57,834 nt of DNA from Muribaculaceae bacterium (GCA_017621845.1 JAGASI010000022.1:1-57834); one strand, 5' to 3'; counted from the first letter of the stretch, positions 31,474 to 41,033 are shown. Program-made: numbers and translations. Notes: generated by a model not told the origin, from the letters alone.

Positions 31474-32937
31474 TTATTTATTGGCGTTCATGGCACAGCG
31501 GGCCTGGAGCTCCCATGTGCGGATGCGGTCTTTATAAAGGTTGTTGTTGTTCATCTTGACCACGTCGAGCGAGGCGTCGGAGTTGTCTTCCCAACGACGG
31601 CAGAGGTATACCACGTCATATACGCGTCCAATCTGGTGATGGCGAGAGAAGGCGAGACCGAGTGCATAGTCCTCACCATAAGAGGTGTTGGGGACATGAA
31701 TTTCGCGGAGCATGGGAGTGTAGAAAGCACGTGGAGCGCCGAGGCCATTGATACGCAGTGCATTGTTGCGGCCATTCTCGGGTGTCCATTCCTTGTGGTC
31801 GATTACGCCCGGTGGAATGGGGTTTTTGTCGATGTCGGTGAGCTCGTATGTGCCTACAACCATTGCGCATTTCTGGTCATAGAAGGCTTTGACCATTTTG
31901 GTAAGTGTGTTCTCGTCGGCATAAACGTCATCGCTGTCGAGTTGTACGGCAAATTTACCGCATTTTGGGTGTTGCACGCCTGCGTTCCAGCAACCGCCGA
32001 TACCGAGGTCGTCGCGTTGAGGCACGATGTGAACAAGGCGAGGATCGTCTTTAAATTCGTCAATAGCTTCGGTAGTACCGTCGGTAGAGTGGTTGTCAAT
32101 GACTATAAGGTTGAATGGGAAGTCGGTTTTCTGGGAAAGAACCGATTTGATGGCGTCTCGGATTGTGCGGATACGGTTGCGCACAGGGATGATTACCGAT
32201 GCTTCATATTCAAAGTCGCCTTTGTTGAAGTCTATTTCGGTGAACTTGGGCTCGAGGTAACCACCGATTTCCTTGAGGTGGGCGGTGCAGGCTTTTTCCA
32301 TTTCAATCTGTACACCACGGTTCTTGGGATCGACATAGTCAAAGATTTTTTCGCCTGACTTACGGTTGTCTATGGTGACGTCGCTGTATAGGTATTCGTT
32401 GATGTGAACGATGGGTGCGATACGGCTTATACGGAGGCGTAGGTCATATAGACCGGCAGCGTCATAATGAACGTCGATGCCGGCAGCGGCTTTCTTGAAG
32501 TCAGCGGCGTTGAAGAATAATACTGAGCCAAAGTTGAAGTCGTCGCGCAGTGAGCCAAACTGATAGTCGATGACGGGGGAGTTGGTTTTTTTGCCTTCGA
32601 CAACGGTGTAGGAGTCGGCATATAGCATACCGGCCTTTGAGTCCTCGGCGAGGCGTACAAAGCGGTCGAGCGCAAAGTAGCCCATGACGAGGTTGTTGTA
32701 CTTGGTGTATAGGAGGATGTATTCGCCTTGGGCGGCCTCGGCAATCTTCTTCATTGTGTTGGAGGAATTGAGCGAGTCTATGGCGATGAGCTCACATCCC
32801 TCGATAGGCTTGGCCTCGGGGTCGGTCGCGAGGAGGAAGATTTTGGAGACTAAGGCACTCTGTTTGAGGCCTTCAACGGTAGCTTGGGCCTGAGCCGCGT
32901 CGGCAAAGGGGATGAAGCAGTTGATTGAATGGTTCAT
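31474..32937 (-). CDS. Family 2 glycosyltransferase with degenerate N-terminal half
   Basis: The 487-aa protein ends in a clear GT-A (GT2) domain from about residue 245: [32 protein letters not shown], then the metal-binding [13 protein letters not shown] and a [12 protein letters not shown] block. The first 230 residues look like a second, eroded GT-A fold ([28 protein letters not shown] where DxD is expected). No membrane segment is visible, so it is cytoplasmic. Acceptor and donor are unknown. It lies between the amidase and DUF4922 genes. The 109-bp gap before it holds only a weak TCGATG/CATCGA hairpin. Confidence 0.85.
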   Translation of the reverse strand: MNHSINCFIPFADAAQAQATVEGLKQSALVSKIFLLATDPEAKPIEGCELIAIDSLNSSNTMKKIAEAAQGEYILLYTKYNNLVMGYFALDRFVRLAEDSKAGMLYADSYTVVEGKKTNSPVIDYQFGSLRDDFNFGSVLFFNAADFKKAAAGIDVHYDAAGLYDLRLRISRIAPIVHINEYLYSDVTIDNRKSGEKIFDYVDPKNRGVQIEMEKACTAHLKEIGGYLEPKFTEIDFNKGDFEYEASVIIPVRNRIRTIRDAIKSVLSQKTDFPFNLIVIDNHSTDGTTEAIDEFKDDPRLVHIVPQRDDLGIGGCWNAGVQHPKCGKFAVQLDSDDVYADENTLTKMVKAFYDQKCAMVVGTYELTDIDKNPIPPGVIDHKEWTPENGRNNALRINGLGAPRAFYTPMLREIHVPNTSYGEDYALGLAFSRHHQIGRVYDVVYLCRRWEDNSDASLDVVKMNNNNLYKDRIRTWELQARCAMNANK

Positions 32938-33046
32938 TGATGGTTATTTATTTAGGTTAAGATAGATTTGATTGTTGTTGATAATTTATCGATGTCTCGA
33001 GGCCTCGGAGTATCAAAATCTCTAAGCATCGAGAATATTGGAAGTG

Positions 33047-36000
33047 TTATCTTTTTTTCTTTTTGGATTTTTTATTTGATTTTTTGTTGGAGTTGGTGGG
33101 TGCTGCTTTGGGTGCTGAGAGGAAGTTCATTACTTGTTTCATCAGGCTTGAGCGAGCATTGTCGGTTTTGATGGTCTCGAATGGGAAGCCGATTACAACA
33201 GTGCGGTAGGTGTTGGCGTCCATGGCAGTGCCGGCGATGAGGTTGTTCTCGGAGTATCGCATGATGGTGGCACCGCGTTTGTCGTCCGAGGGGTAAAATG
33301 AGTCGGGAGATTCAACGGCATACATGTCGCTGTTAAGCTCGTTTGAGAAGGTATAGTCACCACCATCGAAGGCTTTGAAGCGAGACTGTACCTCGTATGC
33401 CTCACCGGTAACTGATGCCTGGCCTACACGCCAGTGATAACCGAGGATGTCGGTGGCAAACTTTTGGTCGGCCTTGGCGACAGCGTCTGAAGAGTTGGGG
33501 TTATCCCATAGGTCGGTCGCAACGTATGAGCCCGAGATGAACAGGCTACCGCCGGCTGAGGTATAGGTTTTGATGCGGTCCTGTAGAGCCGATGGGAATG
33601 TTTTGAAGCGTGTGCCATAGGCGCCGCGTCCTTGTTTTATTTCTTTCTGTTTACCGAGGATAAGGTCGACTATCATGGGCTCGGTCGAATTGTAACCTTT
33701 GATAAAGGCGTCAACCGATGATGATATGAAACCATAACCGGCATCGGCGATTGCACGGCCGTGGGTATAGATATAGTCAAATGTGTTGCCGGCAATGACG
33801 TCTTTTTCATAGTTGGCACGTGAGGCACCGAAGCCGGCGGCATCATCGTCCATCCAGGGGATGTCGCGACGGAACTCAAACTGAGAACCGATAAATGAGA
33901 TGTCATAGATATATGGTACTCCATGATCGCGGGTGTCATAAAATCCGGCAATCTCTCCCGAGTCAAAGGTATCGGGGGCTGACACGCGTGTAAAGCCATT
34001 GACGATGTTGACATCGGCGGTCTTCCCGTCTTTATAGCGTAAGGCGAGTACCTCGGAGGGGAATGAAACGCCGCCGTCGTTGCCGGCGATTACGCGGTAG
34101 GAGTGGATATTATTGTCTGAGACGGTGAATGTATATGAGGTGGATTTGACACGGGTAAGGTATTTAAAACCACCGTCGGCGACACGTTCTTCTATAATAT
34201 AATATGTGGGGTTGGCGGTCGGCTCGGTTGAGTCGGGAGTTGGAGCCCAAGAGAGGGTGTAATGCCCTGTTTTGGGGTTGGAGATGGACATTGATTGTAC
34301 CGGTAGAGGTTGTACCACATATTGGCGACCATCGCGGTGGGCTATAAACTCAAGCATGCCTTTATATATGGCGCGTGATACCCAGAATCGGAAGGCGGGG
34401 TCGAGACCATATTTCATGTCGGCAAAGTTTTGGTGGGAGAGGAATTCCAAAAGCATGGCCGGGACTTCGGGAACGCGAGCTTCATAATATGATTTGTTCC
34501 ACATGCCGCGGCGTGTCCAGTTGGGTTCAAATTTGTCGCGTATGTCGTTGACTATATTGGTCATGATTAAGTCTGTGAGATCACGGGAGGCATTACGCGA
34601 GGAGCCGTTGCCAAGGGTCTCACCGGTAGTGCAGTATATGCCCAAAGTGCCAATTATGGAGTCGTTTAGGGTGGTGCCTGCATCGGAGTGGAAAGCAAAC
34701 GACAAGTCGACGGGAATATTCAGGCCCTTCCGGCCGGGTAGCATTGATGAGCCACCGGCGAGCCAATTGACCCACTCACTGCGTGAGCAGTAGTCATCGG
34801 TGTAGTCGTTGACGTTCTGGGTGACAGAATATACGCTGTCGGGAGCTCCGGCCCATTGCAACCAGTAACGGGCACCCTCGGTGAAGCGGGGGTAGTTGCT
34901 TGTAATGTATTGGTAGTCGATAGATGGGTCGCCCTTGCCATCGGCAACTTTGCGACCGATGTTTCCCATGCCACCACCAATTTTGACCGCGTCGGCGGTG
35001 ACGACGGTGCCGGGATTATCTGATTGGGCTATCAGCTCGACAACGGGAAGTGAGGGTGTGCCTTTGTCAAAGTCAAAATGTCCGAGGTATATCCATGTGC
35101 CTCCACCCATCTTTTGATTAATCTTGAACTCTCGCGAGCCGGACTTGGCGTTGACGCGGTAAAGGGCATCGGTTGCGCTGTTAGGCATTGACTGGTAAGA
35201 GACGTATACGGCATATTGTCCGGCTTTGGGGAAATTGGCGTTCCAGGTGGCACGCGGGGCATTGTCTTTGGTTGTTGTAGCCTGACGAGCTGTCCCCATG
35301 GTAAAGGGATTGTCGTAGTCGACGAGCATTTCCTTGGTGTATCCAAATCCTTTCCGGTCGGAAGTTGTCCATGCTCCGGACTCGGTGTATGTTCCTTTGG
35401 AAAGTTGTCCGTCGTTATCGGCAATGATTTCAATATTGTTGATATCTCGCTCGCGTGGAGACATTACATATGCTCCGGCGTTGCGTAACATTGGCATCAG
35501 GAACGGGACAACATAGCTCTGGGTGTAAAGGTCTTCGACTGTTTGAAGAACTCGTGCGCGTTGCCATTCCCAACGGTTGAGCTTGGATTCAAAGTACCAG
35601 CCGTGGCTTTGCCACATGGCTATGTTGGCGCCATCAAGTCCTTTGGGTGCAGGTTGGGCACCGAGGTCGCGTAGGAAAGGAGTCTCTTCTGTCGGGCCAA
35701 TATTTGTTTTGGGCGAAAACAATACCAGGTCATCGAGGTCTGTGACTGAGATGGTTTTACCTGATTTATCACGACTTGTAAACAAGAGCTTTAAATCATA
35801 ACCGTCATATTTTGAACCAAGTTGAGCCAGGACATCCTTCTTGAATGTGGAGAGAGACTCGGATGTGAATGGAATGTAGGTAGCGGTCTCGTTGACTTGT
35901 GCGGTGACAGTTTTTTTAACATCATCAGTTGTGACGCTCGACACGTTGAGCCGACCTATGCCCGTAGGACCGGGCATGGCTTTTTTTAGCGAGTTAAGAA

Positions 36001-36106
36001 CAATTTGTGACTCGTGTGATGATTGGGCGCATGCCGGCTGTGTCGGGAGTAGCGAACCGACTATCAATGAGGTTGCTATGAGTAGTTTTATCCTGGATAT
36101 AAACAT
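33047..36106 (-). CDS. Large secreted N-acetylmuramoyl-L-alanine amidase-like protein
   Basis: The 1019-aa protein has a signal peptide (cleavage near ACAQ, residue 28). Amidase_3 elements are split: SHGWYF (167-172) and LRNAGAYVMSPRERD come first, then a golvesin-type beta insert (about 240-385), then FAFHSDAGTT (His473) and VPAMLLEFLSHQN (Glu554). A fibronectin-III-like domain follows (about 605-700), then a long unassigned region and a Lys-rich tail. Relatives are often mislabelled xanthan lyase. It would strip peptides from glycan strands outside the cytoplasm. First gene of the recycling cluster, directly behind a promoter. Confidence 0.82.
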   Translation of the reverse strand: MFISRIKLLIATSLIVGSLLPTQPACAQSSHESQIVLNSLKKAMPGPTGIGRLNVSSVTTDDVKKTVTAQVNETATYIPFTSESLSTFKKDVLAQLGSKYDGYDLKLLFTSRDKSGKTISVTDLDDLVLFSPKTNIGPTEETPFLRDLGAQPAPKGLDGANIAMWQSHGWYFESKLNRWEWQRARVLQTVEDLYTQSYVVPFLMPMLRNAGAYVMSPRERDINNIEIIADNDGQLSKGTYTESGAWTTSDRKGFGYTKEMLVDYDNPFTMGTARQATTTKDNAPRATWNANFPKAGQYAVYVSYQSMPNSATDALYRVNAKSGSREFKINQKMGGGTWIYLGHFDFDKGTPSLPVVELIAQSDNPGTVVTADAVKIGGGMGNIGRKVADGKGDPSIDYQYITSNYPRFTEGARYWLQWAGAPDSVYSVTQNVNDYTDDYCSRSEWVNWLAGGSSMLPGRKGLNIPVDLSFAFHSDAGTTLNDSIIGTLGIYCTTGETLGNGSSRNASRDLTDLIMTNIVNDIRDKFEPNWTRRGMWNKSYYEARVPEVPAMLLEFLSHQNFADMKYGLDPAFRFWVSRAIYKGMLEFIAHRDGRQYVVQPLPVQSMSISNPKTGHYTLSWAPTPDSTEPTANPTYYIIEERVADGGFKYLTRVKSTSYTFTVSDNNIHSYRVIAGNDGGVSFPSEVLALRYKDGKTADVNIVNGFTRVSAPDTFDSGEIAGFYDTRDHGVPYIYDISFIGSQFEFRRDIPWMDDDAAGFGASRANYEKDVIAGNTFDYIYTHGRAIADAGYGFISSSVDAFIKGYNSTEPMIVDLILGKQKEIKQGRGAYGTRFKTFPSALQDRIKTYTSAGGSLFISGSYVATDLWDNPNSSDAVAKADQKFATDILGYHWRVGQASVTGEAYEVQSRFKAFDGGDYTFSNELNSDMYAVESPDSFYPSDDKRGATIMRYSENNLIAGTAMDANTYRTVVIGFPFETIKTDNARSSLMKQVMNFLSAPKAAPTNSNKKSNKKSKKKKR

Positions 36107-36171
36107 GGTATTTATAGGTGGTTTAGTAGAAGAAGAGCCAAGACTTACGGGCGCCTGACTTGTTCTTCCGA

Positions 36172-36179
36172 CAAAGATA
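36172..36179 (-). promoter_or_regulatory. Promoter of the peptidoglycan recycling cluster, -7 element
   Basis: The minus strand reads TATCTTTG, an exact match, about 65 bp upstream of the amidase gene. The nearest TTTG is only 15 bp further upstream, too close for the standard spacing. A GCTAAA-CTTT-TTTAGC palindrome overlaps the upstream side and could bind a regulator. Confidence 0.6.
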
Positions 36180-36425
36180 GCTAAACTTTTTTAGCAAACG
36201 CCTAAAAAATAAAAACAAAAATGCCGTATTAAACATAATTTAAGAATTAACTATAAAATTTAAGAATTTGTCACTGTGGTTATATAAATATCTGAGCCTC
36301 GGGGGCAGGCTTGATTTAATGCAATGAAGGAGATAGTAGCGAGCATTTATTGTGCTTATGTCGTGCTTATATATAAAACGATGTAAAAAACGGTGGTGGA
36401 GGGATGATGGTAATTGAAAAATTAG

Positions 36426-36433
36426 TACCTTTG
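36426..36433 (+). promoter_or_regulatory. pheS promoter, -7 element
   Basis: TACCTTTG matches the -7 consensus 33 bp upstream of the pheS ATG. No -33 TTTG at the right distance. The 36180-36425 stretch is otherwise A/T-rich and empty. Confidence 0.55.
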
Positions 36434-36466
36434 TGGGTTGTAAAGAATATTTAAGAATAATTCGCG

Positions 36467-37486
36467 ATGATAGAAAAAATAAATACACTGAAAACTGAAA
36501 TAGAGGCACTTGAGGCTGATAATTTGCAACAGGTAGAGGAATTGCGCATCAAATACCTGAGCAAAAAAGGTCTTGTGTCGGTGTTATTCAATGACTTTCG
36601 CGCGGTACCGGCTGATCAAAAAAAGGCAATGGGCCAGGCGTTGAATGAACTTAAAAATCTGGCTACAGATAAGATTAACGCGCTGAGAGAGTCACTCGAG
36701 AGTGCAGATGTCATTGAGAAAGATCTTGATTTGACGCGAACAGCGACACCATGTCCAATAGGAACACGTCACCCCTTGTCATTGGTGCGTGAAGAGATTA
36801 TTGATATTTTCCGTCGTCTTGGGTTCAGTATCGCCGAGGGGCCTGAGATTGAGGATGACTGGCACGTGTTCTCGTCGTTGAACTTTGGTGAGGATCATCC
36901 GGCTCGTGACATGCAGGACACATTTTTTATACAGCGTACACCTGACGTATTATTGCGTAGTCACACGTCATCGGTCCAATCGCGCGTCATGGAACATACC
37001 CAGCCACCGATACGCATCGTGTGCCCCGGTCGTGTGTACCGCAACGAGGCTATCTCGGCGCGTGCCCACTGCTTCTTTCATCAGGTAGAGGCTCTGTATG
37101 TGGCTGAAAAAGTATCGTTTGCCGACTTGCGTCAGACATTGTTATACTTTGCCCGCGAGATGTTCGGTCCTGACACCCAGATACGTTTGCGTCCCAGCTA
37201 CTTCCCCTTTACTGAACCATCGGCCGAGATGGATATCAGTTGTAACTTGTGTGGCGGTAAGGGATGCTCGTTCTGCAAACATACCGGTTGGGTTGAAATC
37301 CTTGGTTGTGGTATGGTTGATCCCAATGTTCTCGAGTCGTGTGGCATTGACTCAAAGAAGTATAGTGGATTTGCTCTTGGTATGGGCGTCGAGCGCATTA
37401 CTAACCTTAAATATCAGGTCAAGGACCTCAGAATGTTCTCGGAGAACGATACTCGCTTCCTTGAGGAATTTACTGCTGTGCGATAA
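36467..37486 (+). CDS. pheS: Phenylalanine-tRNA ligase alpha subunit
   Basis: Catalytic alpha subunit of the (alpha-beta)2 PheRS that charges tRNA-Phe. The 339-aa protein has the N-terminal coiled-coil arm, class II motif 1/2 regions (HPLSLVREEIIDIFRRLGF; RVYRNEAISARAHCFFHQVE) and motif 3 (GFALGMGVERI). It also carries a CNLC...CSFC zinc-like insert before WVEILGCGMVDPNVL. The beta-subunit gene pheT is not adjacent, which is common in Bacteroidetes. Followed 26 bp later by crcB. Confidence 0.97.
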   Translation: MIEKINTLKTEIEALEADNLQQVEELRIKYLSKKGLVSVLFNDFRAVPADQKKAMGQALNELKNLATDKINALRESLESADVIEKDLDLTRTATPCPIGTRHPLSLVREEIIDIFRRLGFSIAEGPEIEDDWHVFSSLNFGEDHPARDMQDTFFIQRTPDVLLRSHTSSVQSRVMEHTQPPIRIVCPGRVYRNEAISARAHCFFHQVEALYVAEKVSFADLRQTLLYFAREMFGPDTQIRLRPSYFPFTEPSAEMDISCNLCGGKGCSFCKHTGWVEILGCGMVDPNVLESCGIDSKKYSGFALGMGVERITNLKYQVKDLRMFSENDTRFLEEFTAVR

Positions 37487-37512
37487 ACTGTTAGTACACT
37501 GACAGCCGAGAT

Positions 37513-37887
37513 ATGAATTTACTCTATGTATTCATGGGAGGAGGCCTTGGCGCGGTCTCGCGTGTGGCATTGACAAGTATGGCACCATCGGGTGACAAGA
37601 AATATCTGTACACGATGATTGTGAATATATTAGGTTCATTTTTTATCGGGCTGGCAATAGGACTGTTTGAGACAATAGGTGTCGGCCGGCAATGGCGCGA
37701 CATGGCAGTAGCCGGTTTTTTAGGTGGGTTCACGACGTTTTCGACATTTGCCTTCGATATCGTAGATATGATGCAACGAGGATTGTGGGGGCGGGTTATG
37801 TTTTATGTTGTGATGACTGTAGGTGTTTCACTGATGGCTTGTGCCGTGGGTATGTGGCTGGTAAAAATTGTAATGCCAACACGTTAA
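37513..37887 (+). CDS. crcB: Fluoride exporter CrcB/Fluc
   Basis: Small four-helix membrane protein (124 aa) forming dual-topology dimeric fluoride channels. Family motifs are visible: GGGLGAVSR near the N-terminus, the polar NILGSFFIG helix with conserved Asn, and GGFTTFSTF with the phenylalanine-box residues. No fluoride riboswitch was recognised upstream. Sits between pheS and nth; its stop codon abuts the nth ATG. Confidence 0.95.
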   Translation: MNLLYVFMGGGLGAVSRVALTSMAPSGDKKYLYTMIVNILGSFFIGLAIGLFETIGVGRQWRDMAVAGFLGGFTTFSTFAFDIVDMMQRGLWGRVMFYVVMTVGVSLMACAVGMWLVKIVMPTR

Positions 37888-38526
37888 ATGATGACAACCA
37901 AGGAACGATACAATAAAATCATAGAGCGGTTTGAGCAAGAGATGCCTGTTGCCGAGACCGAGTTGCATTACGCCAACCCATTTCAGTTGTTGGTTGCCGT
38001 TATCCTGTCTGCTCAGTGCACCGACAAGCGTATCAATATGATTACGCCTGAGCTGTTTGAAGCATATCCGACACCCGAGCGATTGGCCGGTGCCGAGCAA
38101 TTTGAGGTATATGAGTATATAAAGTCGGTGTCATACCCCAATAATAAAGCCAAGTCATTGGTGGGTATGGCCAAAGCTCTTGTTGAGAGATTTAATTCAA
38201 GTGTGCCCGACAATATTGATGACTTGCTGACAATCCCCGGTGTGGGGCGCAAGACGGCCAATGTGATACTTTCGGTGGTCTATAACAAGGCGGCAATGGC
38301 TGTTGATACCCATGTGTTCCGTGTCGCCAACCGTCTGGGGCTTACCAATGACAGTCGAACACCGCTCGAGACAGAGAAAACACTGGTCAGCAATATCCCT
38401 GAAAATATAATCCCTCGCGCCCATCATTGGCTGATACTTCATGGCCGATATGTGTGCAAGGCTCGTCGACCTGAGTGTGACAAGTGTTACCTCACCGACT
38501 TATGCAAATATTATAGTGATAAGTGA
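37888..38526 (+). CDS. nth: Endonuclease III
   Basis: Base-excision repair glycosylase/AP lyase for oxidised pyrimidines. The 212-aa protein has the helix-hairpin-helix LLTIPGVGRKTANVIL with catalytic Lys, the catalytic Asp in AVDTHVFRVANRLGL, and a C-terminal 4Fe-4S cluster with C-x6-C-x2-C-x5-C spacing (CKARRPECDKCYLTDLC). The ATG follows the crcB stop with no gap; a second ATG is the next codon. Translational coupling is likely. Confidence 0.97.
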   Translation: MMTTKERYNKIIERFEQEMPVAETELHYANPFQLLVAVILSAQCTDKRINMITPELFEAYPTPERLAGAEQFEVYEYIKSVSYPNNKAKSLVGMAKALVERFNSSVPDNIDDLLTIPGVGRKTANVILSVVYNKAAMAVDTHVFRVANRLGLTNDSRTPLETEKTLVSNIPENIIPRAHHWLILHGRYVCKARRPECDKCYLTDLCKYYSDK

Positions 38527-38568
38527 ATAAAGATAATAATAAGACAAAATCCTGAAAAATAACCTGTC

Positions 38569-39258
38569 ATGGAAGAAACGACCTTTATAATAGTCATAGA
38601 GGTATTAGGAACCATCTCGTTTGCCATCTCGGGCATCAGGCTCGCGGCCGCTAAAAATTATGATTGGTTTGGAGCATATGTCATTGGTCTGGTTACAGCT
38701 ATCGGAGGCGGGACATTGAGGGATGTATTGATAAAGGTTCCGGTATTCTGGATGGAATCATGGCTTTATCTGGCTGTGACGGGCTTGTCGTTGTTGACGG
38801 TGCTGATATTCAGACGCACACTGGTAGGTGGCTTCAGAACATTGTTTATATTTGATGCGATAGGTTTGGCGCTATTTGTGGTTATTGGGATTGAAAAGTC
38901 CCTGGCTATGGGATATCCTATGTGGGTAGCCATTACCATGGGTATTATCACCGGGTCATTTGGTGGAGTAGTGCGTGATATGCTTATCAATGAAGTGCCG
39001 TTATTCTTCCGTAAAGATATATACGCCACTGCGTGTCTGGCCGGAGGGGTCGTGTATTCGTTGGTATGGTTGTTGGATGTTGACCCCATAATACCCCAGA
39101 GCCTGTGTGCCGTGACTGTGATAGGACTGAGAGTCTTGGCTGTTAAGTACAACTGGTCATTACCTGTTCTTAAGGTTGATCCTAACATTCAGCCTGATGC
39201 TGAAGATGAAATGAAAAATATTTTTACTTTGAAGCGTAAAGATAATAAACTTAAATAA
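38569..39258 (+). CDS. TRIC/UPF0126-family cation channel
   Basis: The 229-aa membrane protein has about seven helices and an internal duplication: each half carries the TRIC signature (FAISGIRLAAAKNYDWFGAY / IGGGTLRDVL and FVVIGIEKSLAMG / GSFGGVVRDML). Bacterial TRIC relatives form trimeric monovalent cation channels; the cellular role is unclear. A short charged cytoplasmic tail ends the protein. Encoded 42 bp after nth. Confidence 0.92.
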   Translation: MEETTFIIVIEVLGTISFAISGIRLAAAKNYDWFGAYVIGLVTAIGGGTLRDVLIKVPVFWMESWLYLAVTGLSLLTVLIFRRTLVGGFRTLFIFDAIGLALFVVIGIEKSLAMGYPMWVAITMGIITGSFGGVVRDMLINEVPLFFRKDIYATACLAGGVVYSLVWLLDVDPIIPQSLCAVTVIGLRVLAVKYNWSLPVLKVDPNIQPDAEDEMKNIFTLKRKDNKLK

Positions 39259-39278
39259 AAAAACAGCGTGTCAACCCG

Positions 39279-39313
39279 GGACTTGATTAAACGATTAATC
39301 TAAAGTCAAGTCC
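39279..39313 (+). terminator. Hairpin between the TRIC and gtrA genes
   Basis: GGACTTGA pairs with TCAAGTCC, with a nested GATTAA/TTAATC stem inside. No U-tract, so it may be a processing or attenuation structure. Confidence 0.45.
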
Positions 39314-39344
39314 TAATAATAAAGCGACAAATCTGACATATACC

Positions 39345-39776
39345 ATGCAGTTAAACTCTGACTCATCACTGATACAGTTTATAAAATATGGCATCGTGGG
39401 AGCGATGAATACGATGCTCACACTGGGCGTCATATTTCTATGTAAATCATGCCTGGGTTTAAATCCTTATGTATCCAACGGACTGGGGTATGCCATAGGG
39501 TTGATTAACTCATTTATATGGAACAGACGTTGGGTGTTCAAGGCCGATGGGTCTTTATCACGTCACGCGTTGTATTTCCTCTTAGGGTTTGCGATATGTT
39601 ATGCGGTTCAGTTGTTGGTCGTATGGTTGCTCAATAAGTCGGCTTTTGGAGATTTGAGAGTGGATGTCATGGGAATGGTGATATCGGGATATGGCTTGGC
39701 AACACTTATTGGCAATGTGGTATATACGATTTGTAACTTTATATATAATAAAGTGGTTGTATTTGTAAAAAAATAA
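39345..39776 (+). CDS. GtrA-family membrane protein
   Basis: Four-helix membrane protein of 143 aa with the GtrA hallmarks FIKYGIVGAMNTMLTLGVIF and NGLGYAIGLINSFIWNRRWVF. GtrA proteins are proposed to flip or position polyprenyl-linked sugars for O-antigen, arabinogalactan or teichoic acid glycosylation. No glycosyltransferase partner is adjacent. The 183 bp that follow hold only a loose ATGATGCC/GGCATCGT inverted repeat. Confidence 0.92.
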   Translation: MQLNSDSSLIQFIKYGIVGAMNTMLTLGVIFLCKSCLGLNPYVSNGLGYAIGLINSFIWNRRWVFKADGSLSRHALYFLLGFAICYAVQLLVVWLLNKSAFGDLRVDVMGMVISGYGLATLIGNVVYTICNFIYNKVVVFVKK

Positions 39777-39959
39777 CCTCGATGCCGGTAATGACTCAAC
39801 TATAGTGGGCGGTTGAATGTTTAAGTAAGAAGATAGGACTGTTGCCTGTGTCGTTTGACATTGTTCCTTCCTATAATCCATGATGCCGGTAAGATTGTAT
39901 TAAATGTATATAGAGGCATCGTGAATTGATTAAGTTAATGTTATAAAAACAACTCAGAT

Positions 39960-40400
39960 ATGAAAAAGATTGGATTGATATTGATTATGAGCCTTATGTC
40001 AATACTGCCTGTGTTGGCCAAAAAGACCTATTGTCATGATGGCTCGTGCCTGCCGACGGCGGCAACCGTAGTATTGAAAAAGAATTTCAAATCCCAGGTA
40101 AGTCTTGTTAAAGTAGACAAAGATTTTGGCCGGGTGTCGGAGTATGAGGTGGTGCTGAGAGATGGCACTGAAGTAACCTTTGATAAGGCCGGAAATTGGA
40201 AAGAAATAGAGACCTCCAACCGGAGCAAGGTTCCCGATTCGATGATTCCCGCCCCAATCCTGCAGTATGTCAAAGAACACCAGAATAAAGCCAAAATCGT
40301 AGGTATAGAGAAAGATCGCATGGGATATGAAGTGACGTTGAATAATGGTGTTGAAATGAAATTTGACCGTGCTGCTCGATTTCTTAAATATGATGATTGA
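39960..40400 (+). CDS. Secreted PepSY-like (BLIP-fold) protein
   Basis: The 146-aa protein has a signal peptide (MKKIGLILIMSLMSILPVLA) and two tandem PepSY-like repeats: VSEYEVVLRDGTEVTFDKAGNW and MGYEVTLNNGVEMKFDRAARFL, each a strand-turn-strand ending in FD. These DUF2874-type modules are abundant in Bacteroidetes periplasmic proteins; function unknown. The next gene encodes a related lipoprotein, suggesting duplication and divergence. A YCHDGSC Cys pair lies just after the signal. Confidence 0.85.
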   Translation: MKKIGLILIMSLMSILPVLAKKTYCHDGSCLPTAATVVLKKNFKSQVSLVKVDKDFGRVSEYEVVLRDGTEVTFDKAGNWKEIETSNRSKVPDSMIPAPILQYVKEHQNKAKIVGIEKDRMGYEVTLNNGVEMKFDRAARFLKYDD

Positions 40401-40516
40401 TTAATACCTTCCCCCGACAGACAATCTTAAGCCGCCATAACAATTCACGATACGGTATTGCTGTCATATAATTCTAAATCAGTTCAATGTATCGTGATAT
40501 TAACTTACATCGCATT

Positions 40517-40954
40517 ATGAAAAAATTGCTTCTTGCCCTTGTCGTGACAATTTCGACATTATCCATGACTTCGTGTGAAGACGAGCCATATTACAACTAT
40601 ATAGACCCGAGTGATCTTCCGGGACCGGCACTTAGTTTTATACGCACCTATTATCCTACCGACCCAATCTGGGACGTGTATATAGGAGGATATTATAACG
40701 ACTCCTATGTTGTAGAGATGGAAAGTGGCGCCATTGTTTACTTTGATACCTACGGTAATTGGTATGCTGTATATGCACCAACCGGTTATGGCGTTCCCTA
40801 TGGTATAGTTCCGCTCTCGATAGAAAATTTTGTTTCGTATTATTACCCCTATGCTACAATCAATGGAGTCGAGACTAATGATTATGGTGGTTATCATATC
40901 ATTCTGACCAACGGTCGCGAGATTGACTTTGATCGATGGGGTAATCCTCTGTAA
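40517..40954 (+). CDS. PepSY-like lipoprotein
   Basis: The lipoprotein of about 145 aa starts MKKLLLALVVTISTLSMTSC (lipidated Cys20), then a Tyr/Asp/Pro-rich region and two PepSY-like units ending in DSYVVEMESGAIVYFDTYGNW and GGYHIILTNGREIDFDRWGNPL. It parallels the preceding gene but is far more tyrosine-rich and is membrane anchored. The start at 40517 is used because the frame upstream has no signal. Ends before a perfect bidirectional terminator. Confidence 0.85.
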   Translation: MKKLLLALVVTISTLSMTSCEDEPYYNYIDPSDLPGPALSFIRTYYPTDPIWDVYIGGYYNDSYVVEMESGAIVYFDTYGNWYAVYAPTGYGVPYGIVPLSIENFVSYYYPYATINGVETNDYGGYHIILTNGREIDFDRWGNPL

Positions 40955-40977
40955 AATTCTATATAGGCTATAATAGT

Positions 40978-41012
40978 AAGGTCCATAAATGATTATGTCA
41001 TTTATGGACCTT
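40978..41012. terminator. Bidirectional hairpin between convergent genes
   Basis: A perfect 15-bp stem (40978-40992 with 40998-41012) with a 5-nt loop lies between the PepSY lipoprotein gene and the convergent glsB-like gene. Confidence 0.82.
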
Positions 41013-41033
41013 GCTGTTGTGTGTATTAATCTC

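Noticed and set aside
30834..32358. Two long plus-strand frames (241 and 296 codons) opposite the DUF4922 and GT2 genes
   Set aside because: They are antisense shadows; the minus-strand proteins have clear motifs, and the antisense products do not.
37490..37512. Fluoride riboswitch upstream of crcB
   Set aside because: Only 26 bp separate pheS and crcB, too short for the aptamer, and no matching sequence is seen.
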